A DNA stretch of 14,793 nt from contig JAGODN010000018.1 of the NCBI GenBank assembly GCA_017998195.1, positions 1 through 14,793 on the forward strand, given 5' to 3'. A program made the translations under genes and the position numbers. Every line of letters starts with the position of its first letter. The stretch's first letter is position 1. Positions 6,331-14,131 of the stretch are shown one piece after another. The DNA comes from Desulfobulbus sp. GTDB taxonomy: Bacteria > Desulfobacterota > Desulfobulbia > Desulfobulbales > Desulfobulbaceae. Below the pieces are notes generated by a model. That model made no database searches. It saw only the letters and a list, made by a program, of their open reading frames with translations, and was not told the origin of the DNA.

Positions 6331-6711
6331 ATGGACTCCGTACGAATCGATAAATGGCTGTGGGCGGCCCGCTTCTTCAAGACCCGCTCGCTCGCCTCGC
6401 AGGCGGTGAGCGGCGGCCATGTGGACGTCAACGGCAGCCGGGTCAAGCCGGCCCGGGCGGTGCAGGCGGGCGACCTGCTGGCCATCCGTCGGGACCAGGT
6501 CGAATGGACGGTCCAGGTGCTGGCGGTGAGCGACAGGCGCGGACCGGCCACCGTGGCCCGCACCCTCTACGCGGAAACCGAGGCCTCGATCGCCAGGCGG
6601 GAACGCCAGCAGGAGGAGCGCCGCGCCCTGGGGCAGCAGGGCGGCTTCCCCGAGCGCCGACCGGACAAGCACGAACGGCGGAAGATCCGTCAATTCCTCA
6701 AAAAAGAGTGA
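6331..6711 (+). CDS. hslR: Hsp15-like S4-domain RNA-binding protein
   Basis: This 126-residue protein resembles E. coli Hsp15, a heat-inducible S4-domain protein that binds free 50S subunits carrying a nascent chain and helps recycle stalled ribosomes. The N-terminal S4 domain begins VRIDKWLWAARFFKTRSLA and continues GGHVDVNGSRVKPARAVQAGD. The C-terminal extension ends with RRPDKHERRKIRQFLKK, matching the basic Hsp15 tail. ATG 6331 gives the family-typical N-terminus; an in-frame TTG at 6268 would add 21 non-homologous residues. No good Shine-Dalgarno precedes the ATG. Only 19 nt separate it from the IMP cyclohydrolase gene, so it probably heads that operon. Confidence 0.9.
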   Translation: MDSVRIDKWLWAARFFKTRSLASQAVSGGHVDVNGSRVKPARAVQAGDLLAIRRDQVEWTVQVLAVSDRRGPATVARTLYAETEASIARRERQQEERRALGQQGGFPERRPDKHERRKIRQFLKKE

Positions 6712-6730
6712 ACCCAGCAAGGAGAGGCCC

Positions 6731-7363
6731 ATGCAACGAGCCCAGCGGGCGCTGATCAGTCTGACCGACAAATCGGGGTGCGAGCCGTTCGCCGCGGCCC
6801 TGGCCGCCCTCGGCATCGAGATCCTGTCCACCGGCGGCACGGCGAGCATGCTGCGCGCCGCCGGGGTGCCGGTCACCGACGTGTCCGCCTTCACCGGCTT
6901 CCCGGAGATGCTCGACGGCCGCGTCAAGACCCTGCACCCCCTGGTGCACGGCGGCATCCTCCATCAGCGCGACAACCAGACCCACCTGCAGCAGTGCGCC
7001 GAACACCACATCCGACCGATCGACATCGTGGCCGTCAACCTCTACGCCTTCACCGCCACCGTGGCCAAACCCGGCTGCACCCTGGCGGACGCCATCGAGA
7101 ACATCGACATCGGCGGGCCGACCCTGCTGCGCGCCGCGGCCAAGAACTACCGCGACGTGAGCGTGATCGTCGACCCGGCCGATTACCCCCGGGTGCTCGC
7201 CGAACTCGAGGCAGACGGCAATACCCGCCTCGTCACCCGCTTCCGGCTGGCGCGCAAGGTGTTCGCGCTCACAGCAAGCTACGACGCGGCCATCAGCCGC
7301 TACCTCGAGACCATCGACCCGGCGGCCGAAGCGTCCCTGGCGGAGGACCGGCGGAATGCGTAA
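6731..7363 (+). CDS. Stand-alone IMP cyclohydrolase (N-terminal domain of PurH only)
   Basis: The 210-residue product covers only the MGS-like IMP cyclohydrolase domain of PurH, which closes FAICAR to IMP in the last step of purine synthesis. Usual bifunctional PurH has about 500-600 residues and a C-terminal AICAR transformylase, which is absent here. Motifs are ALISLTDKSG, ILSTGGTASML, GRVKTLHP, VNLYAF and IENIDIGGPTLLRAAAKNY. The catalytic residues described for the human enzyme are matched by Lys66, Tyr105, Asp126 and Lys138. The ribosome site AAGGAG sits just upstream. The frame ends cleanly in TAA and overlaps purN by 8 nt. Nothing resembling a transformylase remnant follows in any frame, so this is a compact gene rather than a truncation. 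Transformylation must be encoded elsewhere. Confidence 0.9.
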   Translation: MQRAQRALISLTDKSGCEPFAAALAALGIEILSTGGTASMLRAAGVPVTDVSAFTGFPEMLDGRVKTLHPLVHGGILHQRDNQTHLQQCAEHHIRPIDIVAVNLYAFTATVAKPGCTLADAIENIDIGGPTLLRAAAKNYRDVSVIVDPADYPRVLAELEADGNTRLVTRFRLARKVFALTASYDAAISRYLETIDPAAEASLAEDRRNA

Positions 7364-7937
7364 GCTGGCGGTACTGCTCTCCGGCAGCGGCCGGACCCTG
7401 GACAACTTCCACCAGCGGATCCGGGCCGGCGCGCTCCGCGCCGAGATCCAGGTGGTGGTGAGCAACGTGGCCTCGGCCCTTGGCCTGGAGAAGGCCCGGC
7501 GCTACGGCTACCCGGCCTTCCATGCCGCCTCGGACGCGGAGATCAATGGCATCCTGGCCGGTTACGACATCGATCTGATCGCCCTGGCCGGCTACCTCAA
7601 GCTGTACACGCCGCCGCCGCAGCTGCGCCGCAGCGTGCTCAACATCCACCCGGCGCTCATCCCGTCGTTCTGCGGGGCCGGCTTCTACGGCCACCACGTG
7701 CACGAGGCGGTCAAGGCCAAGGGCTGCACGGTGAGCGGCTGCACGGTCCATTTCGCCGACGAGCGTTACGACGAGGGCCCCATCGTCCTGCAGCAGTGCG
7801 TCACCCTGGACGACAACGACAGCCCGGACGACATCGCCGCCCGGGTATTCACGGCCGAGTGCGAGGCCTTTCCCGAGGCGATCAACCTGGTGGACGCCAA
7901 GGGCTGCGAATACTTCTGGAGGAGGGTGGGATTATGA
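7356..7937 (+). CDS. purN: Phosphoribosylglycinamide formyltransferase (GAR transformylase)
   Basis: This 193-residue enzyme transfers the formyl group of 10-formyl-tetrahydrofolate to GAR, the third step of purine synthesis. The N-terminus KLAVLLSGSGRTLDN is the phosphate-binding start of the fold. The catalytic triad is recognisable as Asn96 and His98 in LNIHPALIPSF and Asp139 in ERYDEGPI. The stretch CGAGFYGHHVHEAVKAKG and SGCTVHFADE complete the signature. GGAGGA about 8 nt before ATG 7356 supports the start. It overlaps the IMP cyclohydrolase gene by 8 nt and pyrR by 4 nt (ATGA), which implies translational coupling. Confidence 0.95.
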   Translation: MRKLAVLLSGSGRTLDNFHQRIRAGALRAEIQVVVSNVASALGLEKARRYGYPAFHAASDAEINGILAGYDIDLIALAGYLKLYTPPPQLRRSVLNIHPALIPSFCGAGFYGHHVHEAVKAKGCTVSGCTVHFADERYDEGPIVLQQCVTLDDNDSPDDIAARVFTAECEAFPEAINLVDAKGCEYFWRRVGL

Positions 7938-8467
7938 CCGCGCGCACCATCATGATCGGCAGGGACATCGACCGCAGCCTGGACCGCATCAGCCTGGAGA
8001 TCGTCGAGCGCAACCACGGGGTGGCCGACCTGAGCATCGTCGGCATCCACACCGGCGGCGTGTTCCTCGCTCAGCGCATCAAGCGCCGCATCGAGGAGCG
8101 GGAGGGCGTCACCCTGCCGGCGGGCAACCTGGACATCACCCTCTACCGGGACGACTGGAGCCTCATCTCCCAGAACCCGATCGTCAAGAAGTCGGAGATC
8201 GGTTTCCTGCTCGAGGACCGGCGGGTGATCCTGGTGGACGACGTGCTCTTCACCGGCCGGACCATCCGCGCCGCCCTGGACGCGATCATGGACTACGGCC
8301 GGCCCCTGTCCATCCAGCTGGCGGTGCTCATCGACCGCGGCGGCCGGGAGTTGCCCATCCAGCCGGACTACGTGGGCATGGCCGTTGCCGCTTCGGCGGG
8401 CGAGCGGGTGGACGTGCTCCTCGACGAAAAAGACGGCCGGGACGAGGTGGTCCTTTCCCGGCGGTGA
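7934..8467 (+). CDS. pyrR: PyrR bifunctional pyrimidine regulator / uracil phosphoribosyltransferase
   Basis: The 177-residue protein belongs to the PyrR family of type I phosphoribosyltransferases, which convert uracil and PRPP to UMP. In Bacillus, PyrR also binds pyr mRNA leaders to control attenuation. The PRPP-binding loop is VILVDDVLFTGRTIRAALDAI (98-118). Other family segments are IVGIHTGGVFLAQRI (35-49), LDITLYRDDWS (66-76) and AVLIDRGGRELPI. Length and motifs match the family. Its ATG overlaps the purN stop, and a GGAGG-type ribosome site lies within the purN end. No pyrimidine biosynthetic gene and no recognisable pyr leader is in the window, so its regulatory role here cannot be judged; it may serve mainly in uracil salvage. 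Confidence 0.92.
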   Translation: MTARTIMIGRDIDRSLDRISLEIVERNHGVADLSIVGIHTGGVFLAQRIKRRIEEREGVTLPAGNLDITLYRDDWSLISQNPIVKKSEIGFLLEDRRVILVDDVLFTGRTIRAALDAIMDYGRPLSIQLAVLIDRGGRELPIQPDYVGMAVAASAGERVDVLLDEKDGRDEVVLSRR

Positions 8468-8505
8468 GGGCGTCATCCGCCCGGCCGCCGCACGCGGTCC
8501 AGCCC

Positions 8506-8521
8506 GCCGGCCCCGGCCGGC
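8506..8521. repeat. Short GC inverted repeat between pyrR and the kinase-like gene
   Basis: GCCGGC (8506-8511) and GCCGGC (8516-8521) flank a 4-nt loop in the 96-nt gap after pyrR. There is no T-tract. In such GC-rich DNA it may be chance; at most it is a weak transcript barrier. Nothing else stands out in this gap. Confidence 0.3.
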
Positions 8522-8563
8522 TTCCACCCGACCCGAACAGCAGGTGACCCGAGGGGCACAACC

Positions 8564-10018
8564 ATGAGCGAACCGAGCACATCGCCCCGCATCCCCGAGG
8601 ATCTCGAGGCCGTCTGCCAGCGGATCCGCGAAAAGGCGGAGAGTTACGAAAAGTACAACTTCTCCCGCGGCCGCAACGATTTCCTCAAGGCTTTCTTCGA
8701 CCTCGCCCAGGAGTACGACAGCCTGGACGACTTCTACCGGATCTGCGTGTCCGTGCCCCTGGCCCTGGTGAACGTGGCCAGCGCCCTCTACCTCTGCCAG
8801 GGAGCACAGGGCGGCCTGCAGCTGGTCTGCTCGAGCGAACGGGGCGTCCTGGCCGAACCCGAGCCGGCCCGGGAGCCCATCGGGATGCGCGACACCCCCT
8901 ACGAGGCGGACGGCACCTACGTCATCCCGATCTTCAGCAAGCAGTTCATCCACAACCGGGAAAACTTCGACCAGGACGACCGGCAACCGCACCGCTGGCC
9001 GCACCTGGGCGGCCTGTGCGGCGACGGCTGCACCCTGGGCATGTACGCGGTCCGCCGCCGGGGCGGGCTGTCCGAGACCGACCGGTTCTTTTTCACCAAG
9101 TACGCCAACCGCATCGGCTACAACCTGAACAACCGGCTCATCGCCCGGCAGAACATCGACCGTTTGAAGTTCATCAACACCCTGGTGATCGACATCGAGC
9201 ACAACGTGATTGTGCCCAACATGTACTTCAAGCACCTGTTCAACCAGCTGAAGAAAAAGATCGGCACCATCGAGGACCTCAAGCGGGAGATGGCCGGCCA
9301 CGGCGGCCGGGCCGAAGCGGGCCGCTGCGACCGGTGCTGCGCCCGCCTGCAGACCCTGCAGGAGGATCTGCTCCAGTACTACCAGGAACTGGTCAAGCAC
9401 CACGCCAACATGAGCCTGTTCATCGAGAGCCTGTTCCGGCGCGAGCATTTCGAACGCGGCCACCTTGTGCTCCACCCGCGCCGCTGCTTCATCGAGCGGG
9501 AGGTGATCATCCCCCAGCTGGAGCACTACGCCAGCCGGCTCAGCGCGGCCCGCATCACCGTGGACCGACCGATGAACATGCACGAGGAGGAGTTCCCGAT
9601 CATGGTCGATATCGGCCTGCTGGCGCAGGTGTACGCCAACCTGTTCTCCAACGCGGCCAAGTACACCCGGGAGATCATCGACCACCGCGGCAACCCGCGC
9701 AAGGCCATGGCCTACGGCCGGGAGATCGTCGACGGTTTACTCCGGCCCGGCCAGAAGGGGATCAAGTTCAACGTGTTCACCACCGGGCCGACCCTGTCCG
9801 AGGAGGAGGCCGGCCGGCTGTTCACCGAGGGCATGCGCGGCGACAACGACCGCGACGTGCCCGGCACCGGCCACGGGTTGTCGTTCATCCGCCACGTGAT
9901 CGAGATGCACGGCGGCCGGGTCGGCTACGAGCCGACCCAGGAAGGCAACAACTTCTACTTCATCCTGCCGCTGCCGCCCGTGGATTACCCGCTCGCCCTC
10001 GCGTCCCCGGCCGAATAG
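8564..10018 (+). CDS. Atypical soluble histidine-kinase-like protein with sensor N-terminus
   Basis: The 484-residue protein lacks membrane segments. Residues about 45-195 resemble a GAF-type sensor domain (ending SETDRFFFTKYANRIGYNLNNRL). His213, in VIDIEHNVIVPNMYF, sits where the H-box should be, but the usual H-E/D-x-x-x-P pattern is altered. A helical segment (215-300) contains the Cys cluster C-D-R-C-C (255-259). The ATPase domain (about 345-470) has the N-box in YANLFSNAAKYT (Asn359/Asn363) and G2-like GTGHGLSFIRHVIEMHGG (434-451). The G1 box, normally D-x-G-x-G, reads F-T-T-G-P-T and lacks the Asp. Autophosphorylation is therefore uncertain. No response regulator is encoded nearby. GAGGGG about 7 nt upstream supports the start. 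Cysteines at 151, 156, 255, 258 and 259 could bind metal or sense redox state; this is speculation. Confidence 0.75.
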   Translation: MSEPSTSPRIPEDLEAVCQRIREKAESYEKYNFSRGRNDFLKAFFDLAQEYDSLDDFYRICVSVPLALVNVASALYLCQGAQGGLQLVCSSERGVLAEPEPAREPIGMRDTPYEADGTYVIPIFSKQFIHNRENFDQDDRQPHRWPHLGGLCGDGCTLGMYAVRRRGGLSETDRFFFTKYANRIGYNLNNRLIARQNIDRLKFINTLVIDIEHNVIVPNMYFKHLFNQLKKKIGTIEDLKREMAGHGGRAEAGRCDRCCARLQTLQEDLLQYYQELVKHHANMSLFIESLFRREHFERGHLVLHPRRCFIEREVIIPQLEHYASRLSAARITVDRPMNMHEEEFPIMVDIGLLAQVYANLFSNAAKYTREIIDHRGNPRKAMAYGREIVDGLLRPGQKGIKFNVFTTGPTLSEEEAGRLFTEGMRGDNDRDVPGTGHGLSFIRHVIEMHGGRVGYEPTQEGNNFYFILPLPPVDYPLALASPAE

Positions 10019-10062
10019 GCGATTTCCCGCCGCACCTTGCGCTCCCCCTTTTTCTTTTGCCG

Positions 10063-12303
10063 ATGACCACCACCGCCCCGGCCACGGACATGGAACTGCT
10101 CGCCCCGGCCGGCACCCTGGCCGCCTTCGCGGCGGCGCTGGAGGCCGGCGCGGACGCGGTCTACGTCGGCGCCCCCGGCCTGAACGCGCGGGCGCTGGCG
10201 CGCGATTTCACCTTTGCCGAGATCGCCGCCATGACCCGTCACGCCCACGAACAGGGCAGGCGGCTGTACGTGGCCATGAACAGCCTGGTCAAGGAGGGCG
10301 AACTGCGCCTGGCCTTGGAGAACCTGGAGGCGCTGGCGCGCATCGGCCCGGACGCGCTCATCATCCAGGACCTGGGCCTGCTCCACCTGGCCCGCCGCTT
10401 CTTTCCGGAGTTGCGGCTGCACGCCTCGACCCTGATGACCGCGACCAGCAGCCTGGCGGCGAGCCGGTTCGCTTCGCTCGGGTTTTGCCGGGTGGTGCTC
10501 GCGCGCGAGCTGAGCCTGGCCGAGATCCGCACCATCGGCGAGCGGAGCGGGGTTGAGCTGGAGATCTTCATCCACGGGGCCATGTGCTTCAGCTATTCCG
10601 GACTGTGCCGCTTCTCCAGCCTGCACGGCGGCAAGTCGAGCCTGCGCGGCCAATGCGTGCAGCCCTGCCGCCGCCGTTACGACTGGCTGCCGTCGGGCAA
10701 GCGGGCCGCGGCCGCCGGCGGTCGGGGCGGCGGCTACCTCTTTTCCATGAACGACTTGAGCGGCATCGACCACCTCGCCGGGGCGCGCGCGGCCGGGGTG
10801 GTCAGCCTCAAGATCGAGGGACGGCTCAAGTCGGTGGAATACGTGCGCAGCACGGTGCGCGCCTACCGGCTGGCCCTGGACGCGCTGGAGGCTCCGCCCG
10901 GCCGGCGCGAGCAGCTGCTCGCCGAGGCGCACCGCTGCCTGGAGGAGTCCATGGGGCGGAAGCGCTCGCCCGGTTTTTTCGTGCCCGGTGCAGAGGCGGG
11001 GCTGATCGTGCCGCGACTCTCCGGCAACACCGGCGAGGTGGTCGGCCGGGTGGTGCGGCTGGAGTTGTCCGGCGGCCGCAAGGGCGCGGCCGCGGCCCAG
11101 GTGGAGTTGAAGGCCGCGGTCCGGCTCGGTGACCGGCTGCGGCTCTACGACGAGCGCACCGACGGCCGCTGGAGCTTCACCCTGCGGCGGATCGAGGCGG
11201 GCGGGCGACCGGTCGAGCAGGCCCGCCCGGGGCAAACGGTGCGCATCGCCCTCACCGGGGTCGACCCCGCCGGCCTGCGCCAGCCCTTTTCCGGCCTGCT
11301 CTTCCGGGTCGACGTGGGTGATCGGCCGGGGGCGGGGCGATCAACGCCGGCGCGGCGGGTCGCCTCGGTCCGCTTTGTTCCGGCTGACCCGGCACGCATC
11401 GACCGGCTGCTCGCCGAGTTTGCGCCCGCAGTTCGGGGCGACCGGAGGGGCGCGCCGCGGGGACGGAGCCGCGCACCGGCAACGCCGACCGAGTGGTGGC
11501 TGCGCATCCCCGGGCCGGAGGTGATCGTGCCGCGGCTGCCGTTCCCGGTGGCCCGGCTGCTGGTTGACCTGGACCGGCGCAACCTGGAGCTGTTTCTGCA
11601 GGGGAGGGGCCGGTCGCGGCATCGGCCGGCACCGCTGGTCTGGGTGCTGCCGCCGGTGATCGTCGAGGAGCGGCTCGCCTGGTACGCCCAGGCCATCGGC
11701 CGGCTGCACCAGGCCGGCGAGCGGTCCTTCCAGGTCGGTCACATCACCCAGATCGGCCTGTTCACTTCCCCCGGCACCGACCCGGCCGGGCATGGTTTTG
11801 AACTCGCTGGTGATTCCACGCTCAACATGGTAAACAGTGCGGCTCTGCGGGAGGCGGCCCGCCAGGGCCTGCGGGCGGTGCAGTTCTCCCTGGAGACCGA
11901 CCGGCCGACCCTGGTGGCGGCCCTGGCCGCCTTTGCCGCCGGCCAAACGCCGGGCAGCGAACCCGGCCGGATGCGGGTCGGCCTGGCCGTCTACGGCCGG
12001 CCGCCGCTGTTCACCGCCCGGCTGGACGCGCCCCATTTCCAGGGACAGCGCTCCCTGGCCAGCCCGCGCGGCGAGCGCTACTACCTGGACCGGCAGGAGG
12101 AAAGCCTGCTCGTCCGACCCCACCAGGCCTTTTCCCTGCTCCAGCATGCGGGAGACCTCACCCGGGCCGGGGTGGACTATTTCGTCGTCGATATCAGCCA
12201 GGGCCAGCTGAAACGGGAATGCGCCGAGGTCACCGCCCTGCTCAGCGGCCGGGGCACGCTGCCCGAGGTATTTTCCGGCAACTATGATGGCATCCTGGCC
12301 TGA
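10063..12303 (+). CDS. Large peptidase U32 family protein (probable rRNA/tRNA-hydroxylation type), two barrel-like halves
   Basis: The 746-residue protein starts with the U32 TIM-barrel signature (MELLAPAGTLAAFAAALEAGADAVYVG). The diagnostic U32 motif E-I-F-I-H-G-A-M-C-F-S-Y-S-G-L-C-R-F-S lies at 167-185. Cys175, Cys182, Cys198 and Cys202 form the cluster that binds Fe-S in studied relatives such as UbiU/UbiV. Members such as RlhA and TrhP are RNA hydroxylation factors rather than proteases. Residues about 320-420 look like the beta-rich middle domain of large U32 proteins. Residues 480-740 again resemble U32 (PFPVARLLVDLDRR, GDSTLNMVNSAALREAARQG, VQFSLETDR), but without the Cys cluster. Upstream open sequence in this frame is antiparallel to nothing known and overlaps the kinase gene, so ATG 10063, or the in-frame ATG 10090, is the likely start. 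Neither has a Shine-Dalgarno; a pyrimidine-rich tract precedes 10063. The substrate is unknown. Confidence 0.85.
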   Translation: MTTTAPATDMELLAPAGTLAAFAAALEAGADAVYVGAPGLNARALARDFTFAEIAAMTRHAHEQGRRLYVAMNSLVKEGELRLALENLEALARIGPDALIIQDLGLLHLARRFFPELRLHASTLMTATSSLAASRFASLGFCRVVLARELSLAEIRTIGERSGVELEIFIHGAMCFSYSGLCRFSSLHGGKSSLRGQCVQPCRRRYDWLPSGKRAAAAGGRGGGYLFSMNDLSGIDHLAGARAAGVVSLKIEGRLKSVEYVRSTVRAYRLALDALEAPPGRREQLLAEAHRCLEESMGRKRSPGFFVPGAEAGLIVPRLSGNTGEVVGRVVRLELSGGRKGAAAAQVELKAAVRLGDRLRLYDERTDGRWSFTLRRIEAGGRPVEQARPGQTVRIALTGVDPAGLRQPFSGLLFRVDVGDRPGAGRSTPARRVASVRFVPADPARIDRLLAEFAPAVRGDRRGAPRGRSRAPATPTEWWLRIPGPEVIVPRLPFPVARLLVDLDRRNLELFLQGRGRSRHRPAPLVWVLPPVIVEERLAWYAQAIGRLHQAGERSFQVGHITQIGLFTSPGTDPAGHGFELAGDSTLNMVNSAALREAARQGLRAVQFSLETDRPTLVAALAAFAAGQTPGSEPGRMRVGLAVYGRPPLFTARLDAPHFQGQRSLASPRGERYYLDRQEESLLVRPHQAFSLLQHAGDLTRAGVDYFVVDISQGQLKRECAEVTALLSGRGTLPEVFSGNYDGILA

Positions 12304-12336
12304 AACACGGTACAGGGTGACGTGGCCGGCAGTCCG

Positions 12337-12374
12337 TCCGTGCCGCTTGTTCTGGCGCAGTCCGCCGGCACGGA
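12337..12374. repeat. Inverted repeat between the U32 gene and msbA
   Basis: TCCGTGCCG (12337-12345) pairs perfectly with CGGCACGGA (12366-12374) over a 20-nt loop. It occupies most of the 90-nt gap and ends 19 nt before the msbA ATG. There is no T-tract. It could be an operator, a transcript-processing or attenuation hairpin, or chance. No convincing promoter was found in this gap. Confidence 0.4.
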
Positions 12375-12393
12375 ACCCCCAGACAGACAATTC

Positions 12394-14124
12394 ATGAACA
12401 ATTCCGAACTCTACGCGAAAATCCGCACGGTCCTCAAGCCCTACACCGGCAGGCTTGCGCTCGCCATGGTCGGCATGGTGGCGGTGGGCGGCTTCAACGC
12501 CCTGCAGGCCTACATGGTGCAGCCGCTGCTCGACGAGATCTTCTACAAGCACGACGCCCGCATGCTCAACCTGCTGCCGCTCGGGCTGCTGCTCGTCTTC
12601 TTCGTCAAGGGGCTGTTCTACTTCATGTATTCCTTCCTGCTCGAAAAGGTCGGGCAGAGCGTCATCCGTGACCTGCGCAACCGGGTCTACGCCCATCTCA
12701 ACGCCCTGCCGCTCAGCTTTTTTCACCGCACCCCCACCGGTGAGCTGATCTCGCGCATCATCAACGACGTGAGCATGCTCCAGGGGGCGGTGTCGCACGC
12801 CCTCATCCACCTGCTGCGCGATTTCTTCTCGGTGATCGGCCTGCTCGCGGTCATCTTCTACATGGACTGGCGGCTGGCCCTGGTCTCGCTCGTCTTCCTG
12901 CCCATGGCGGCGGTGCCGATCGTGGTGTTCGGCAAGAAGTTCCGGCGCATCTCCACCAACTACCAGACCCGCATCGGCGAGGCCACCAACCAGCTGCACG
13001 AGACCATCGCCGGCATGCGCATCGTCAAGGCCTTCTGCATGGAAGACGCGGAGAAGCAACGGTTCTCCGGGACGATGCAGGATGTCATGGATATCCAGAT
13101 GTCCGAGACCCGCTACCGCTGCCTCGCCCACCCGCTGGTCGAGTTCATGGGCGGCATCGGCATGGCCCTGATCATCTGGTTCGGCGGCATGCAGGTGCTG
13201 CAGGGCAATTCCACGCCCGGTACCTTTATGTCCTTTCTCACCGCCCTGATCATGCTCTACGAGCCGGTCAAGGGCGTGACCAGGATCAACGCCACCATCC
13301 AGCAGGGGCTGGCGGCGGCGACGCGCATCTTCGACCTGCTCGACATCGAGCCGGACATCCGCGAGGCCGGGGACGCCGTCGACCTGAAGCCGTTCAGCGA
13401 GAGCATCGAACTCGCCCGGGTCGGCTTCGCCTACGAGCCCGGTCAGCCGGTGCTCCGCGACCTCGACCTGCGGGTGCGCAAGGGCGAGGTGCTGGCCGTG
13501 GTCGGGCCGAGCGGCGGCGGCAAGACCACCCTGGCCAACCTCATCCCCCGGTTCTACGACGTCACCGAGGGCGCCCTGCGCATCGACGGGGTCGACATCC
13601 GCCGGGTGAGCCTGCGCTCGCTGCGCCGCCAGCTGGCCCTGGTCACCCAGCAGACCATCCTGTTCAACGACACCGTGCGCAGCAACATCGCCTACGGCAG
13701 CCAGGACCGCACCGACGAGGAGATCGTCGAGGCGGCCCGCGCCGCCTATGCGCTCGATTTCATCGAGGCCCTGCCGCAGGGTTTCGACACGGTGATCGGC
13801 GAGAGCGGCGCCCGCCTGTCCGGCGGCCAGCAGCAGCGGCTGTCCATCGCCCGGGCTCTGCTCAAGGACGCGCCCATCCTTATCCTCGACGAGGCCACCA
13901 GTTCGCTCGACACCGAGTCCGAGCGCGAGGTGCAGCGGGCCCTGGAAAACCTGATGCAGAACCGCACCACCATTGTCATCGCCCACCGGTTGTCGACCAT
14001 CAAGAACGCCGACCGGATCATCGTCCTCAAGGAAGGCCGGCTGGTGGAGGAGGGCACCCACAGCCAACTGCTCGCCCTGGGCGGTGAATACAGCGGACTC
14101 TACCGGCTGCAGTTCGCCGACTGA
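12394..14124 (+). CDS. msbA: Lipid A export ABC transporter, MsbA type
   Basis: This 576-residue half-transporter, close to E. coli MsbA in length, fuses a six-helix membrane domain to an ATPase. MsbA homodimers flip lipid A-core across the inner membrane. Membrane segments lie in residues about 20-320, with the characteristic LPLSFFHRTPTGELISRIINDV (106-127) after helix 2. The ATPase has Walker A GPSGGGKTT (371-379), Q-loop Gln419 in VTQQTILFNDTV, signature LSGGQ (475-479), Walker B ILILDE with catalytic Glu500, and switch His531 in IAHRLSTIK. All are intact. ATG 12394 (MNNSELYAKI) fits homologues; a GTG at 12322 would add a low-complexity leader across the hairpin. No clear ribosome site precedes 12394. 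A multidrug exporter of the same family cannot be excluded, but the following ligase gene supports an LPS role. Confidence 0.88.
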   Translation: MNNSELYAKIRTVLKPYTGRLALAMVGMVAVGGFNALQAYMVQPLLDEIFYKHDARMLNLLPLGLLLVFFVKGLFYFMYSFLLEKVGQSVIRDLRNRVYAHLNALPLSFFHRTPTGELISRIINDVSMLQGAVSHALIHLLRDFFSVIGLLAVIFYMDWRLALVSLVFLPMAAVPIVVFGKKFRRISTNYQTRIGEATNQLHETIAGMRIVKAFCMEDAEKQRFSGTMQDVMDIQMSETRYRCLAHPLVEFMGGIGMALIIWFGGMQVLQGNSTPGTFMSFLTALIMLYEPVKGVTRINATIQQGLAAATRIFDLLDIEPDIREAGDAVDLKPFSESIELARVGFAYEPGQPVLRDLDLRVRKGEVLAVVGPSGGGKTTLANLIPRFYDVTEGALRIDGVDIRRVSLRSLRRQLALVTQQTILFNDTVRSNIAYGSQDRTDEEIVEAARAAYALDFIEALPQGFDTVIGESGARLSGGQQQRLSIARALLKDAPILILDEATSSLDTESEREVQRALENLMQNRTTIVIAHRLSTIKNADRIIVLKEGRLVEEGTHSQLLALGGEYSGLYRLQFAD

Positions 14125-14131
14125 GGGGACG

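Noticed and set aside
9016..10062. N-terminal extension of the U32 frame through the kinase-like gene
   Set aside because: The extension is an out-of-frame, Arg/Pro/His-rich reading of the kinase gene; the U32 fold begins only after ATG 10063.
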